Source: Lojkania enalia (Eukaryota; Ascomycota; Dothideomycetes; Pleosporales). From it: a stretch of 62,606 nt of DNA. The notes under the pieces are model-generated. The model was not told where the DNA came from. It did not search any database and saw only the letters and a list, made by a program, of their open reading frames with translations. Positions within the stretch are counted from its first letter, which is position 1. Each line of letters begins with the position of its first letter. Location of the stretch: positions 32,709 to 95,314 of the forward strand of contig ML986757.1 in assembly GCA_010094045.1 (NCBI GenBank), written 5' to 3'. Positions 34,480 to 46,700 of the stretch are shown here, piece by piece. The position numbers and the translations under genes were made by a program.

Positions 34480-34599
34480 ATTGCTTACCGCCGCAACCTA
34501 TTAATAAGAAGATTTAACTACAATATAAAAGCTACCTATTCTAGTACTTACGATAAGTCTAGATTAGAATAGGCGCTATATACGCGCTATAATTATCCT

Positions 34600-35640
34600 C
34601 AGCAAGTTAGAAGACTAGAATCTATAGCTAGCGCAGCTGAAAGTTAAGGCGGATCTTAAAGTCTAGTAATATTGCGATCTATCAAGCTTAACACCGCCGA
34701 CAATACCTAGTAAACTAGAGAAGCCTAGTCTACCAGCAGATATTAGATTAGCTGAAGAACGCAGCATCTACCAGCTATAACTAGCTAATTGGGAGTGGAA
34801 ATATAAGGAATAGAGTAGGCTAACGAGGTCCCTATATAATATACGAAAGGAAATCGTATAGACTATTAACAGCTGTCTAATCTACATAGTATCTTTAGCT
34901 AATACAGTCTATACGTACCTTATAAAGCTGAAAGCTTAACTAGCTCCTTTAGATCCTATACAACGAAATCAACTTATTAGCTATTATAAGAATCTAAAGA
35001 ATAGGACTAGATTAAGAGGTCTAGAGATATAGCTAGATAACTGGATTCACACGATTAAACAGATGTAAAAGATAGTAGTATTTAAAGCTTAATACGGGAG
35101 ACTATAAGAAGATCTACTATACGCTCTTAAGCCTATCAGCGAGTCTTAGGCGACTAGAGAGCTGAGAGAGCTGTTAAGAGATATTAATAGGGTGGATTAG
35201 ACTATACCTATAGTTGCTGAACTAGTCGCTTAATTTAAGAGATTCTATAGAGCTAAACGTACTACTAGTACGTATAATAGATTATATAGAGTATTTAGTA
35301 TTAATTAGCAATCTAAATCAGTACTAGGTAGAGTTTATATATTAGCTCCTATACTAGGATACGCATTAGGAGATGTATTAGAAGATATATTAGGAGATAT
35401 ATTATAAGGTATATTAGGAGAGATATTAGGATCAACCTATAAGAGAAAATAGGTACTAATATATATATATAGATTTTGTTATTTCTATCCTAAATATATA
35501 TACCTAAATCCAGCTATTATATATATATAGAAGAATCCAGCTATTATAGCTAAAGTAGAGAAGAGAAGAAAGGATCTATACTACGCTAGACGTTTTAAAT
35601 AGGCTGAAGAGAAGATTAATAAGTAGAACGCTGTAAGTGC
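34600..35640 (+). pseudogene. Copia-2 gag remnant
   Basis: Plus frame shows AQLAPLDPIQRNQLISYYKN (near 34935-35000, with RIP changes), LRELLRDINRVD (near 35160-35200), VAELVAQFKRFYRAKRTTST-like (near 35213-35270), a run of GDIL-type repeats (35369-35428) and a decayed Cys knuckle (FCYFYPKYIYLNP, near 35475-35515). This is the capsid/nucleocapsid layout of fungal copia Gag. The family protein forms the particle and binds RNA. Confidence 0.75.
35369..35428 (+). repeat. Five in-frame 12-bp repeats inside Copia-2 gag
   Basis: Units 35369-35380, 35381-35392, 35393-35404, 35405-35416 and 35417-35428 are variants of GGAGATATATTA and encode repeats of G-D/E-I-L (reads GDVLEDILGDILQGILGEIL once one stop is taken as Gln). 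Probably a slippage-expanded linker. Confidence 0.8.
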
Positions 35641-35689
35641 TCCTGCTAGTACTACTACTATTACTACTTCTACTCGAAGGCCTATATCT

Positions 35690-38600
35690 ACGCTAGATTA
35701 AATAGTAGATTTTAACAAGCCTATTTATTTAAGCTTCGCGATTAGCTATAAAGTCTATAGTATAAGCTGGGTATAGACGTATATAAATTGCTAGATTATA
35801 GATCCTAGTTTAAATATCTATATATGTAACACGAAGTAATAGAGTTAGCGTACTACTTAAATAGCTATAGCTTAGAAAGCTATACTAGTTAGAGTAACTT
35901 CTCTATAGATTAGAGAATAGGGAACGTATATAGTCTCTATTAGTACGCTAGTAGGTAGGCGATATTTAACGATTAGAGATATAGCTTATATACCTAGCTT
36001 TTTTGCTAATATATTCGGCCTGTTATCTTATAGAGATTCTAACGTATATTTCGACTCTAGAAAGGACTATCTATATAAGTAGACGCTAACAAATATCCTA
36101 TATTACCTAGAATATTATAAGAGATACTAGCTTATAGATTCTAAAACACCTGCTTAGATATTTACTTATAAACCGAGCGCTATAGCGACTACTAGAGCTA
36201 CTATTAGAGCTGCTAGCCAGCCTATTTAGTAGAATACGTATAGAGCTCCTAGTTAGCCTATAGAGTAGTATATATAGGATCCTATATAAAGCTCTATACA
36301 GGATTCTATTTAAAAATTAATATAGTACCTTACGCAGCACCTTACGCAGTACTCTAATCCTCGTATTAGGTATTAGCCTAGTAGAGTACTAAAACCTAAC
36401 CTAGTTACTATACTTAATTAAGCTTATTTAATATAGGTTTATCTAAGTGCAGATATAATAGCCTATTTAAAACTAGCTGTAGAAGGTTTTAAGCTAGTAG
36501 AGAATAGGTAGTCTAGAGTTCTAAAACTCTATAAGATCTATATTAAAACACGGATGTTAAAGTAGATATTTAGATATATACCTAAGTTAGTTACTATATA
36601 TTTTTTCTATAAGATTGTAATAGATCTAATATATCTAGTTCTACTAAGAGAGAGGTGTTATAATAGTAATAAATACGTACTACATGTAGTCTATTAATAC
36701 TTAGGATAGTATAAAGTTATCTACCTATTCTTATATAAGAGAACTACGCTAATTCCTGCGCTATTCTCTATAATTAAGAAGATTTAACGTTAATTTAGCT
36801 ATATATACTATATAATAGTCGTACGATCTGATAATAAGTAAGAACTAGAGCTATACCTTATAGAGCAACTGTAGACGACAGGTATTAAATATAAGACGAC
36901 TACTACGTATATAGACAAGTAGAAGAGTCTATAAGAAGTAACTAGTAAAGCTATTATATAGAGATTACGTTCTATTTATATAGAGACTAGTTTACCTAAA
37001 TCTCTTATAAATAAGGTAGTAGTTATATTAGTTTACCTGCTTAATACAACGCCTATATAGAGGTTAGACTAGAAGATGCTATATAAGATTATATATAGTA
37101 GGAAGCCTAATATAGCTTACTATACGCTAGTAGGCTGCTGCGCTTACGTCTACAGGCGAGATATTAAAACTGCGGATAAGATAGAGACTAGAGTTTATAT
37201 AGGATACCTACTAGGATATAACTCTACTAGTATCTTTCGTATATAGATCCTAAAACGTTAATATATAATTAGGACTAGAGACGTTATATTCGACTAGTAG
37301 AGAAGCTATTAAAGAAACCTTAAGGCTAGTAAGCAGGCAGAGCTTGTAGTAGAAGAAGAGTTTAACCTACTAGACCTAGGATCCGTATAGAACCCTATAT
37401 TAATCGACAATCTCTATATAATAGATTAACAGCAGCGCTATATACAGGAATACGCTAGATTAAATACTAAGTAGACTATTAAGCTAGATACTATATATAA
37501 TAACGATTACCAGCTCTCTCAGCTATAAAAGGATTTCGACTACCTACCTATACTAGCTTAGTTAACTAGAACTAGTATAGACTCTATATAAAGTTTACGC
37601 TCTATACTAAAGACTAATATAAATACTTAGCCTAATATAGATGCTTAGACTAATATAGATACTATATATATATTAATAGCTTAATTAGCTGAACTAAATT
37701 TAGCTAGTTCTACTAGACATATATACGAAATCTCTAGCTACCTATTAGATTATTATAATAACAACACTTTATAAGCTAGAAATTCTAATATAGACGATTC
37801 GAATATTATTAATACTAAGAAAACGCGTACGCTAGTTAACTATTTAATAGGTAGAGGAAATACCCGAGATTCGACTATAATAGCTATATACTATAGAGTC
37901 TTTACAGCAGCTACCAGCTCTACTAAAGATCTAGCTAGGAGCTCTACTAGCAGCTCTACTAGCAGCTCAGCTAGTATAAAATCGAGTATTCTAGTAAGTC
38001 TATAATCAGCCAGAAACGCTAGGATTTATAGAGACTAGCTTCTTAATCTACTAAAGTAATTTAAAGGCGTTAATAAACATCTATATACTAATCTCTTCTA
38101 GGTAGTAATAAGACTAGAGATAAGTAATTGCTAGAAAAAAGGCTATTTTAAAAAGACACCTACGTTAGCATACAGTACTAATACTAAGGTGCTTCTACTT
38201 ATATAGGTGTATATATATAAATTCGATTAGGATAGCTACCTAAAATAAGCGAAAGCGCGTATCGTCGTATAAGAGGATCTACAGGTATAATACGGTAAGA
38301 CTTATACAGCTATACTAGCTGCTCGAATATTTAGAACTCTTATAGCTCTAGCTACGCAGTTTAACCTACTAATATTCTAATATAACGCCACGAACGCCTT
38401 CCTAAATACTAGAGTTTCTAGAAAGCTCTACTACTATACGCTAGAGGGATTCTAATATAAGTATAGGAAGCTATTACTATTAGAGCGAGCACTCTATGGG
38501 CTAAGAAAAGCTCTACTACTCTAGTATAATAAGCTGAAATCTATACTAGTAAGACTAGGATTATATTAAGTTTCTAGTATACTATATCTATTTATAAATA

Positions 38601-39700
38601 ACGGCCTAATTATCTTCTTCTACGTAGATAATATAATAGTACTCGTATACTCTAGCCGCCTAAATATCTATTATATATTTAAGAAGTAGCTCTATACTAT
38701 ATATAAAATTAAATCTATAAGATAGTTTACCTAGTTTCTAGATATACGAATAGTACGAGACCTAGTAGTAGGTACTATCTAGCTACTACAGGATTTCTAT
38801 ATTAATAAGGTAGCAGCTAAATTCAGTCTATATAATAACACCTACCTAGCTACATCTACTACTACTAACTACCTTATACCTATAGAGAAGCCTGTTAATA
38901 AATAACAGCGCTACTATTACTAGTAGCTAGTAGGGTATCTAGTATTTATTTTAGTAGTAACTTGTCTAGATATTGCGCGAGTACATTTAGTACTAATATA
39001 AGTAAACTAGAACTCTAGTTAGAAAGCGCTTATAGAAGCTATATACTACTAGCACTACCTAATTAGCACGAAGAACTTAACTATAAAGGTTAGAGCTAGG
39101 ACTATAGATAGTTTAGTTGCTAGTCCTAGTATTAGTTTAGCCTAGAGCTCTATATAGGATTAAGCTGATAGTTTAAGTAGTAGCTCTCCTAGCGATCTAG
39201 CGATAGAATAATTAGAGCCTATATTCTATAGAGTTTCTAATATAACGTACGTAGATAACCTAGTAATAATAGCTAGTTTAGATAGTTTCCTATTTAAGCT
39301 CTATAGCTTACCTATAAACTAGAAGGCTACTAAATAATATATAGTTACGAAATTAATAATAGAGGTAGAATTTTATATCCTATCCTAAGCAGCCTTAGAC
39401 TTAATCTAGTAGAAACAGCTATTTATAAACCTACGATTTATACTAAATAGTACGCCAGCTATCTACTATAATAATAATTAAATAGTAGATATAGTTATAA
39501 AAGATAATAATTACTTATAGTTAAAACTTAAGTATATTAATATATATTACTACTAGATTCGCTAGACTGTTTAGACAGGTAGTATACTAGTTAAATAGAC
39601 GCTTACTAGCTATATACCTGCTGACGGTTTTACTAAAATACTATTCTAATAGAAATACGAGAGTTTTATTAAGCAACTTAAGCTTGAAGATATCTCTTAC
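35690..39700 (+). pseudogene. Copia-2 pol (integrase, RT, RNase H)
   Basis: Integrase stretch with KRTTLIPALFSIIKKI, VRSDNKQELELYLIEQL and VILVYLLNTTPI (36730-37060). RT: KARIVV (38244), FNLLIFQYNATNAFLNTRVS (38360-38415; DV-x-x-AFL box), ALYGLRKALLL*Y (38492-38530), FFYVDNIIVLVYSSRLNIY (38615-38670; YVDD has become YVDN). RNase H: IPADGFTKILF (39615-39650) and FIKQLKLEDI (39663-39695). Integrase precedes RT, so Ty1/copia. Stops at Trp/Gln positions throughout. Confidence 0.9.
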
Positions 39701-39865
39701 AGGCTTACTACCTAGCTTACCTAGCTCTAGGAAACCTATATACTATTAACTAGTATTTCTAGTATCTATAGCAATTTTAATACTAGCTTTTTATCGTAGA
39801 TTTCCTATTCGGGTATAGACCCAGATACGCTTATTATTAGCATCTTTCCGTTACTCTATAAGATA

Positions 39866-39873
39866 GGGGGGTA
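39866..39873 (+). other. Polypurine tract of Copia-2
   Basis: GGGGGG immediately before the 3' LTR at 39874. Confidence 0.75.
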
Positions 39874-40009
39874 TATTATAAGCCTTTCTAGTGCTTAGTT
39901 ACGTGTCTAGTTATATAATCTACTAGTATAGTCCTATATAGCTCAGGCAGCTTATATAGCTCCTAGAATTAACCTTCTTCCTTATCATCTCTCGCATCCC
40001 CTCGTGATA
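39874..40009 (+). repeat. 3' LTR of Copia-2
   Basis: 136 bp partner of 34331-34466, followed by the TTAGA duplication. Confidence 0.93.
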
Positions 40010-40428
40010 TTAGAATATAGTACCCCTCTACTATTAATCTATTAAGGGTTTTAGAGCTCTACTATATCTTATAGGTTCTACTCTTAATCCTCTAATTAAT
40101 CCTCTAACTAATCTTTAATATACTTATTATTTTATAGATAAGGCTATTATTCTTACTCTTAAATATAGCTAGTTTTACTAACTAGAATATTACTAAAAGG
40201 TTTATTCTAGAAGTAAATTACTTCTTAGAATTATACTTATACTAAATTTCTATATATTTATAGAACTAGCTTCTATAAAAATAATTATAAAACTACTAGA
40301 TTCTAGTTTCTTTCTTAATCTATTAAAACCTAGTCTAATAAGATATTAATATTCTTATTAATACTAGAGCTACTAATTATAGCTATATCTATAGAAATTT
40401 TATATATATTTTAAAACTTTAAAAGATA
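40010..40428 (+). pseudogene. Gypsy-3 protease region
   Basis: Between Copia-2 and Pogo-F. Near 40358-40390 the frame reads INTRATNYSYIYRNF, a decayed form of the retropepsin active-site region (DTGAT...FI). The catalytic Asp has become Asn and Gly has become Arg, both G-to-A changes. The family protein cleaves the Gag-Pol polyprotein. Confidence 0.6.
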
Positions 40429-42277
40429 ATATATTCTACTATTAAAGCGGTTAAACTATTAAAGCGGCTACTTTTTCTTAGCGCAACAAATACTATATAT
40501 AAAAAGTTAATTTACTTAATACTAATAAGAGATTCTATATATAATATACTTTTATCTAATTTAGAATTTTCCCTACTATCCTTTTGGCATGTACGAGCGT
40601 TATGTCTAGTCTTACTACAGTTACTATAGTAGCGTTAAGCTGGTTGAGCCCTTTCTTAAATATCAGCACTACAAGTCTACTTAAAGAGCTAAAAGCCTAT
40701 AAATACTTCAGCAGCTATATATAAAGATCCCTTACTATATAATACTATACTACTATACTAAATATACTTTCTTTTACGCGTTTTATACTTAGTTACTTCT
40801 TCTAATTACCTTTTAAGCTTAGAGTTACGAGCTTAAAGAAGTATATTCTAATGTAGTATTAACTCAGCACCTTTTATAAGCTATAAGAATCCTTCTTACG
40901 CCTCTTTTAGTAATTGTATAAAGAACTTTTATATAAGTATTAATTGTAATCTAAATTTATATATATTACTTAGAGTTTTAGACTACTAGGAGTCTTCTTA
41001 TAAAAGTAGTTCTAGTAGGGTATATAGTCGTACGTTAAGGCGATTTAATATAACCTACGTATTTAGAGGAATAATTCCTATTACTTTAAAGGCCTTTTAA
41101 TAGTTCTCGTACGTAAATATATTAAAAAACGCGTTCTTAAAGGCTAGAAAAAAGCCTTCTTTATTAATATAGTAGACGCGTTAGCGCGCTAAGTCTTATA
41201 TATACTGTAAGTACTTCAGCTTTAATAGTAAGAAGTAAACTATATTAAAAGGCTAAAGTATATACGATAAATAAGAAGGTATATAAAGTATTAGGATCTT
41301 TTATATAAGGTAGTAATCCTTAAATTCTTAGTTAAGGTAGCTTTTATAGCCGTCTAAAATAAGTAGCCTATATAACTCTATCTAACACATCTTTATATAC
41401 TTATTAAAGTACTTTAGCTACTTAAGACTAAGCGTATTATTTATCCAGCCGTTCTTAGAGACTGAAATTTTCTAATTATATAGTATACCTACTTCTTTAT
41501 ACTATATAGAAATATAGACGCGTCCTTTATAGATAATAAATAGTAGGGTCGCGTACGTAGTAGTATAGATACTCTAGATAACTATAACCTACTTATAATC
41601 GTCTAGCTATATAAGAATAGGCCTTATACAACGTTCTAAACCTATAATAACCTTTATAGTATTAATAATACTTATCTAAAAGCCTATCTTATTAAAGTTA
41701 TAGATATTATTATTATATATACTATATTTCGCAATTATATTCTATACGAGCTTAAACTACGCGTTAATAACTTCTAGATTCTCTTATTTTATTCTTTAGC
41801 AATCCTTTACTTAATTAAAGGCTGTTTTAAGCTTATTTATATATGCTATAAATCGTTTAAGCTAATTCTTTTCTATAGATATTCTACTACATACGCCTAA
41901 TAGTTTATCTACTATATCTACTACCTTATATAGCCGGGGCGCAAATCCTTATAAATTAAGGTTAAGAATATATTGTACGATTATTTATTCTTTAGTTACT
42001 ATAAGCTTCTAGCAATTTAGTTGTATATAAGGGCGAAACGCGATTCTATAAAGTTGAGTAGAGAGTTGTTAATATTATATATTAAAAGCTATAGCAGCGC
42101 GTCGCACGCTCTTAAACTGGCCTAATTTATACGCCTGTAAGGTAAGCTCAATTCTACCTTCTTATTAAATTAATAGAAGGTCGTGTTGTAGATTTATTAT
42201 AGTTCGTATATAGTGTTTATAATGCTAAGAAAAAGTGGCCGCTTCGATAGTTTAGCCGCTTTAATAGTAGAATACGT
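40429..42277 (-). mobile_element. Pogo-F: complete pogo-like element (1849 bp), nested in Gypsy-3 pol
   Basis: TIRs begin ATATATTCTACTATTAAAGC at 40429 and end AATACGT at 42277; TA duplications at 40427-40428 and 42278-42279. Same family, orientation and length as Pogo-E. It shows the empty Pogo-D site (GTATATTCTAATGTAGTATT near 40840-40860). The right terminus still has the unmutated ACGTATTC. Confidence 0.95.
40556..42230 (-). pseudogene. Pogo-F transposase remnant
   Basis: Colinear with Pogo-E on the minus strand: N-terminal HTH region 41800-42230, DDE_1 blocks around 41170-41720, then a tail ending in a Cys knuckle relic at 40575-40640. The segment at 41330-41370 encodes the DGYKSYLN second-Asp motif. 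Many RIP stops. Pogo-family transposases bind their own TIRs through the two HTHs. Confidence 0.83.
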
Positions 42278-43850
42278 TATAACTTTTATATAATTTATAT
42301 TTAATTAGTTTTAATAGAAAAAGTTTTTATAAAGAAACTATCTTCTATTTAGTTATCTTAACCTTCTAATACCTAAACTATTTAGAAATAGTATATTTTT
42401 ATATAATTATACTAGAAAAATACTAGTTAATTCTAAAATAGTTATAAATATATAAATATTATATAAACCTAAACTATAAGAATAAATAGCTAGTCTTTAC
42501 TACTAACTAATACCTAACTTAATACTTATAATCTACTAGTATTACTATCTATTAATAGACTATTTAAATAGTTATTAAAAATTATAAACTATTTAAATCT
42601 AATATAAAAAGAGATTTTAAAGTAACTAATTTATAACCTCTATATAATCTAAAGTTTAGATAGTACTACTTAAAACTTTACCTATTAAGTTATACTTAAT
42701 ATAATTACTAGCTGCTTAAAATACTATACTAGTTAGAAGAATTTAAAACTAAAACTAATCTAACTTTAAATAAAGATTATAGTTAAAAAAAATCTATTTA
42801 AGCTTAAATATTTAAAGTTTATACTATAGCTAGATATATATTATATAATACTATGCTACTAATCTAACTCTTCTAGTAATTTAACTATAAAATCTTCGCT
42901 ATATTAATAGCTAATATTAATAAAGCTCTAGCCTTAAAGGTATATACTAACCCTATTATTAAAGTATTCAAAGAATACTATAATCTATTATCTATTTTCT
43001 TATATAAGAATATAGATAAGCTACTAAAATAATAACTATATAATTATAAGATTAAACTAGAAAATAGTAAGTAAACTAGCTTTAGTCTACTCTATAGGAT
43101 ATTTTAAAATAAGTTATAGGTACTAAAGAAGTATCTTAATAAGAACTTATCTAAAGGATTTATTAGAGTAAATTTATTACTAGTAGCTATATTTATAATC
43201 TTTATAAAGAAATCTAGAGGTAGTTTCTAATTCTATATAAACTATAGAACCCTAAATACTATTACTATTAAAAACTAATACTTAATTCTACTAATCTAAA
43301 AAATATTAATCTAATTTAGTAAGACTAAATACTATATAAAATTTAATATTATTACTATATTTAATAAGCTAAAAATTACTTAGAGAGATAAATAGAAAAC
43401 TACCTTTTATATATATTATAGGCTATTTAAATATCTAGTAATACTTTTTAGCCTAGCTAATACTCTAAATATATTCTAGTACTTTATAAATAATATACTA
43501 AGACTATACTTTAATATATTTTATACTACCTATATTAATAATATTCTAATATTTAGTAAGACTTTAAAGGATTATAAATAGTATATCTAGCTAGTTCTTA
43601 AAGTTTTAAGAGCGAATAGTTTACAGTTTAATATAAATAAGTATAAGTTCTATTAGTTAAAAGTAATCTACCTATAGTATATAATTACTATAGAAGAAAT
43701 CTATATAGATCTAAAAAAGGTAGAAATAATTGTTAACTAAGAATACTCTAAGAATATAAAAGATATTTAAGCTTTTATAGGCTTTATAAACTTCTACTAA
43801 TAATTTATTAGTAACTTCTTATAGAAAGTTTCCCCCTTAGTAGCCCTAAC
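42278..43850 (+). pseudogene. Gypsy-3 reverse transcriptase
   Basis: From about 43130 the frame reads YLNKNLSKGFIRVN, then IFIKKSRGSF, INYRTLNTITIKN, YYIKFNIIT, LFKYLVILF and TYINNILIFS, i.e. all RT blocks of a chromodomain-type Ty3/gypsy element. The catalytic YLDDI box appears as YINNI (about 43530-43550), both aspartates lost. It then continues through the connection region VKDVQAFLGFxNFY-like (43770-43800) and stops at PLVALT where Gypsy-2 has inserted (CTAAC at 43846-43850). Reading resumes in frame at 51801. Confidence 0.9.
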
Positions 43851-44129
43851 TATAATAATATAAAGAAATCGTTCTACGAAAAGCTTTATATATAACCTTA
43901 TCCTAAAGCTTTTTATTTATCTTATCCTACCCCTAGTTCTACCCCTTTTCCCTTCCGTATATAGTTATATACTCCCTTATAAGTAGCTTAGTATTTCTTC
44001 TATATCCTTTCGTATAAGGCCTATAGGTGTTAATAGAATTCCTAGATCCCTGAACCCTTATGTACTCCTATATATCTCTAAGTAGATTTATACCGCATTT
44101 AGACCTATTATCTTACCTACGCTGTTATA
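43851..44129 (+). repeat. 5' LTR of Gypsy-2
   Basis: 279 bp, TATAATAATATAAAG start and GCTGTTATA end; consensus TGTAACG...CGTTACA by comparison with 6241-6519 and 51522-51800. Confidence 0.93.
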
Positions 44130-44799
44130 TTATATAGAAGAATTTAATACTACTAGTAACAGCCTCTTTAATAATATCGTATTAATTGTTTATTTAAATA
44201 TATCTAAGTCTAAAATATACCTAATTTAGTTTAGGTTATAATACTTATATACTATTATATTAAATTATTTAGTTATCTAGATAGGATTTTAGAGACCTTC
44301 TATTAACTAAAGTCTTTAGGTTTAGAACTTTCTATCCTCTATAATTAGGATTGCTTTTAGAAAAGCCGCGTAGAGTGCGCCTAGGTAGAAACTTAGAGAC
44401 TACTAATAACCTATTAGAATCAGAGGTAACCGCTAATATCTAACTATAATTTACCTTCTAATTTCTATACTAGAATCGATACACGCGTAAGTTATAGTAA
44501 GAGTAAACTTCTATCTACGCGTATAGAATAACTGTTACCTTTTATAAGGGGCCCTGTAATAGGCGGACCCCTCTCTATAAGGCCTATAATAAAGAACCTA
44601 TCTAATTCGAAGGGAAATTAGAGTAAACTAACCCTTAAAGAATAAATTACAATTTTATAGGAGGAAATTACACGCTTAATATAATAGAGAACTATTAGTC
44701 CTAATTAATCTTTATAAACTACTAAATTAGAACCGATAATATACTAAGAAACTTTTACAACTCCTCTAGTAAGAAACCTCTTAGCCACCCCTAAACCCC

Positions 44800-45725
44800 C
44801 TTAAGCCTACCTTATTAAACGCACGTCTAAGATTAAAAGCCTTATAGATAGTAGCGAACCTATATTTAAATAATAGTAAGCCTTAATCTTAGACTAACTT
44901 GAGATTAATATAGATTACTATCTAATAGAGTATACACGTATAGTATTAGTATAGGAATATACCTCTAGTACTATAAAAAGGTATCTAGAACTAAAATACC
45001 TAGTTAAATTAGACTAGTATTAGTTTAAGAATACTAAAGAAATAATTTTACTTCTATAATTGTATTTTATTATAGGTAATAAAGAGATAGAGGTATAATA
45101 GGCGTTTTAGGTCCTAAGGATAAATAAGAGAGAAGTATTCCTAACTTTTAAAGCTCGCTTTATTAGTATAACTATTAGGGGATCTATATCCTAATTTAAG
45201 TAGTTCTTCTACCTATAGAATAAGATTCTCCCCAGCCTAAGGATACTAAACCTTAGCTTTAAGCTTATATAGAAAGGCTCCTTTAACGCTATAGTCGCCT
45301 ACTTAACAGCCTATAATATAGAAAGGAGAAGCGTTCTTAACCTCTTAAAATAAACTATTAGCTTATAGGTTGCAGCTAAAATAAATTCGGATCAGTACTA
45401 GAAGGCTTCTAAGAGTTTATCTAAAGTAACCTATAATCTAATACTACTCTAATCTACCCTAGTATTAATACCTCATTCTATTACGATCGCTTTTTAACAA
45501 CCTAGTAAAACTCCCGCATCTAAAAGGTATACAACCCCAGGTAATTACTATAACTATAGTAAACTAGAATACTTTATAAACGAATATATAGTCCTTAAAG
45601 TATAAGAGATAGAAGTTAAATAAGAGGAGATTAAGGAAGAAAAGTTTCTAGACGTAAGCGAGTACCATCTAAATAGTTCTTAGGTGGGAAATAGAGACGT
45701 CTAGAAAAACTCTCTATTCTAAACT
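44800..45725 (+). pseudogene. Gypsy-2 gag remnant
   Basis: Plus frame with RIP stops: FLTFKARFISITIRGSIS (45136-45190), LPSLRILNLSFKLIQKGSFN (45232-45290), TTPGNYYNYSKLEYFINEYI (45531-45590) which is a decayed CCHC knuckle (C-x2-C-x4-H-x4-C with Cys changed to Tyr), and an acidic end VKQEEIKEEKFLDVSEYH. From 45197 on the same sequence is repeated at 45954-46480, so part of this gene appears twice. Start approximate. Confidence 0.75.
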
Positions 45726-45943
45726 TAAGCAAGTATAACTTATTAAACATTAATTTATTATATTTATTTAAAGGAAAGTATTTCTAAATTTCTACTATTC
45801 TATATTTAAAAGGCGTTAGTATATAACTAAACACCCTTGTTAATACTAGTACCTAAAGCTTCCTATTCTTTAATTTTATAGTAGCTAGATTACTCTCCTA
45901 AGTCCTATATATATTAATACAGCGCTTACCCTTTAAAATTACT
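45197..45943 (+). repeat. 747-bp segment, copy 1 of an exact duplication
   Basis: Identical throughout the compared length to 45954-46700, starting TAAGTAGTTCTTCTACC and ending TTTAAAATTACT on both sides of the N run. Confidence 0.97.
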
Positions 45944-45953
45944 NNNNNNNNNN
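45944..45953. other. Assembly gap (10 N)
   Basis: Ten N exactly between two identical 747-bp segments; typical of a scaffolder joining contigs that actually overlap. Confidence 1.
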
Positions 45954-46700
45954 TAAGTAGTTCTTCTACCTATAGAATAAGATTCTCCCCAGCCTAAGGA
46001 TACTAAACCTTAGCTTTAAGCTTATATAGAAAGGCTCCTTTAACGCTATAGTCGCCTACTTAACAGCCTATAATATAGAAAGGAGAAGCGTTCTTAACCT
46101 CTTAAAATAAACTATTAGCTTATAGGTTGCAGCTAAAATAAATTCGGATCAGTACTAGAAGGCTTCTAAGAGTTTATCTAAAGTAACCTATAATCTAATA
46201 CTACTCTAATCTACCCTAGTATTAATACCTCATTCTATTACGATCGCTTTTTAACAACCTAGTAAAACTCCCGCATCTAAAAGGTATACAACCCCAGGTA
46301 ATTACTATAACTATAGTAAACTAGAATACTTTATAAACGAATATATAGTCCTTAAAGTATAAGAGATAGAAGTTAAATAAGAGGAGATTAAGGAAGAAAA
46401 GTTTCTAGACGTAAGCGAGTACCATCTAAATAGTTCTTAGGTGGGAAATAGAGACGTCTAGAAAAACTCTCTATTCTAAACTTAAGCAAGTATAACTTAT
46501 TAAACATTAATTTATTATATTTATTTAAAGGAAAGTATTTCTAAATTTCTACTATTCTATATTTAAAAGGCGTTAGTATATAACTAAACACCCTTGTTAA
46601 TACTAGTACCTAAAGCTTCCTATTCTTTAATTTTATAGTAGCTAGATTACTCTCCTAAGTCCTATATATATTAATACAGCGCTTACCCTTTAAAATTACT
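45954..46700 (+). repeat. 747-bp segment, copy 2 of an exact duplication
   Basis: See 45197-45943. The sequence after 46700 continues naturally from the end of either copy, so only one copy is needed for a normal gag-to-pol layout. Confidence 0.97.

Larger units (their letters stand above)
34331..40009 (+). mobile_element. Copia-2: full-length degenerate Ty1/copia element (5679 bp)
   Basis: 136-bp LTRs at 34331-34466 and 39874-40009 with ends TGTCACGAG/CTCGTGACA before RIP, target duplication TTAGA at 34326-34330 and 40010-40014. Primer site, gag, integrase-RT-RNase H order and polypurine tract all match the Ty1/copia plan. Different family from Copia-1 (unrelated LTR) but with the same primer-binding sequence. 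Inserted near the gag/protease junction of Gypsy-3. Confidence 0.95.

Noticed and set aside
45197..46700. Genuine tandem duplication within Gypsy-2
   Set aside because: Exact identity over 747 bp and precise abutment to a 10-N run point to an assembly overlap instead.
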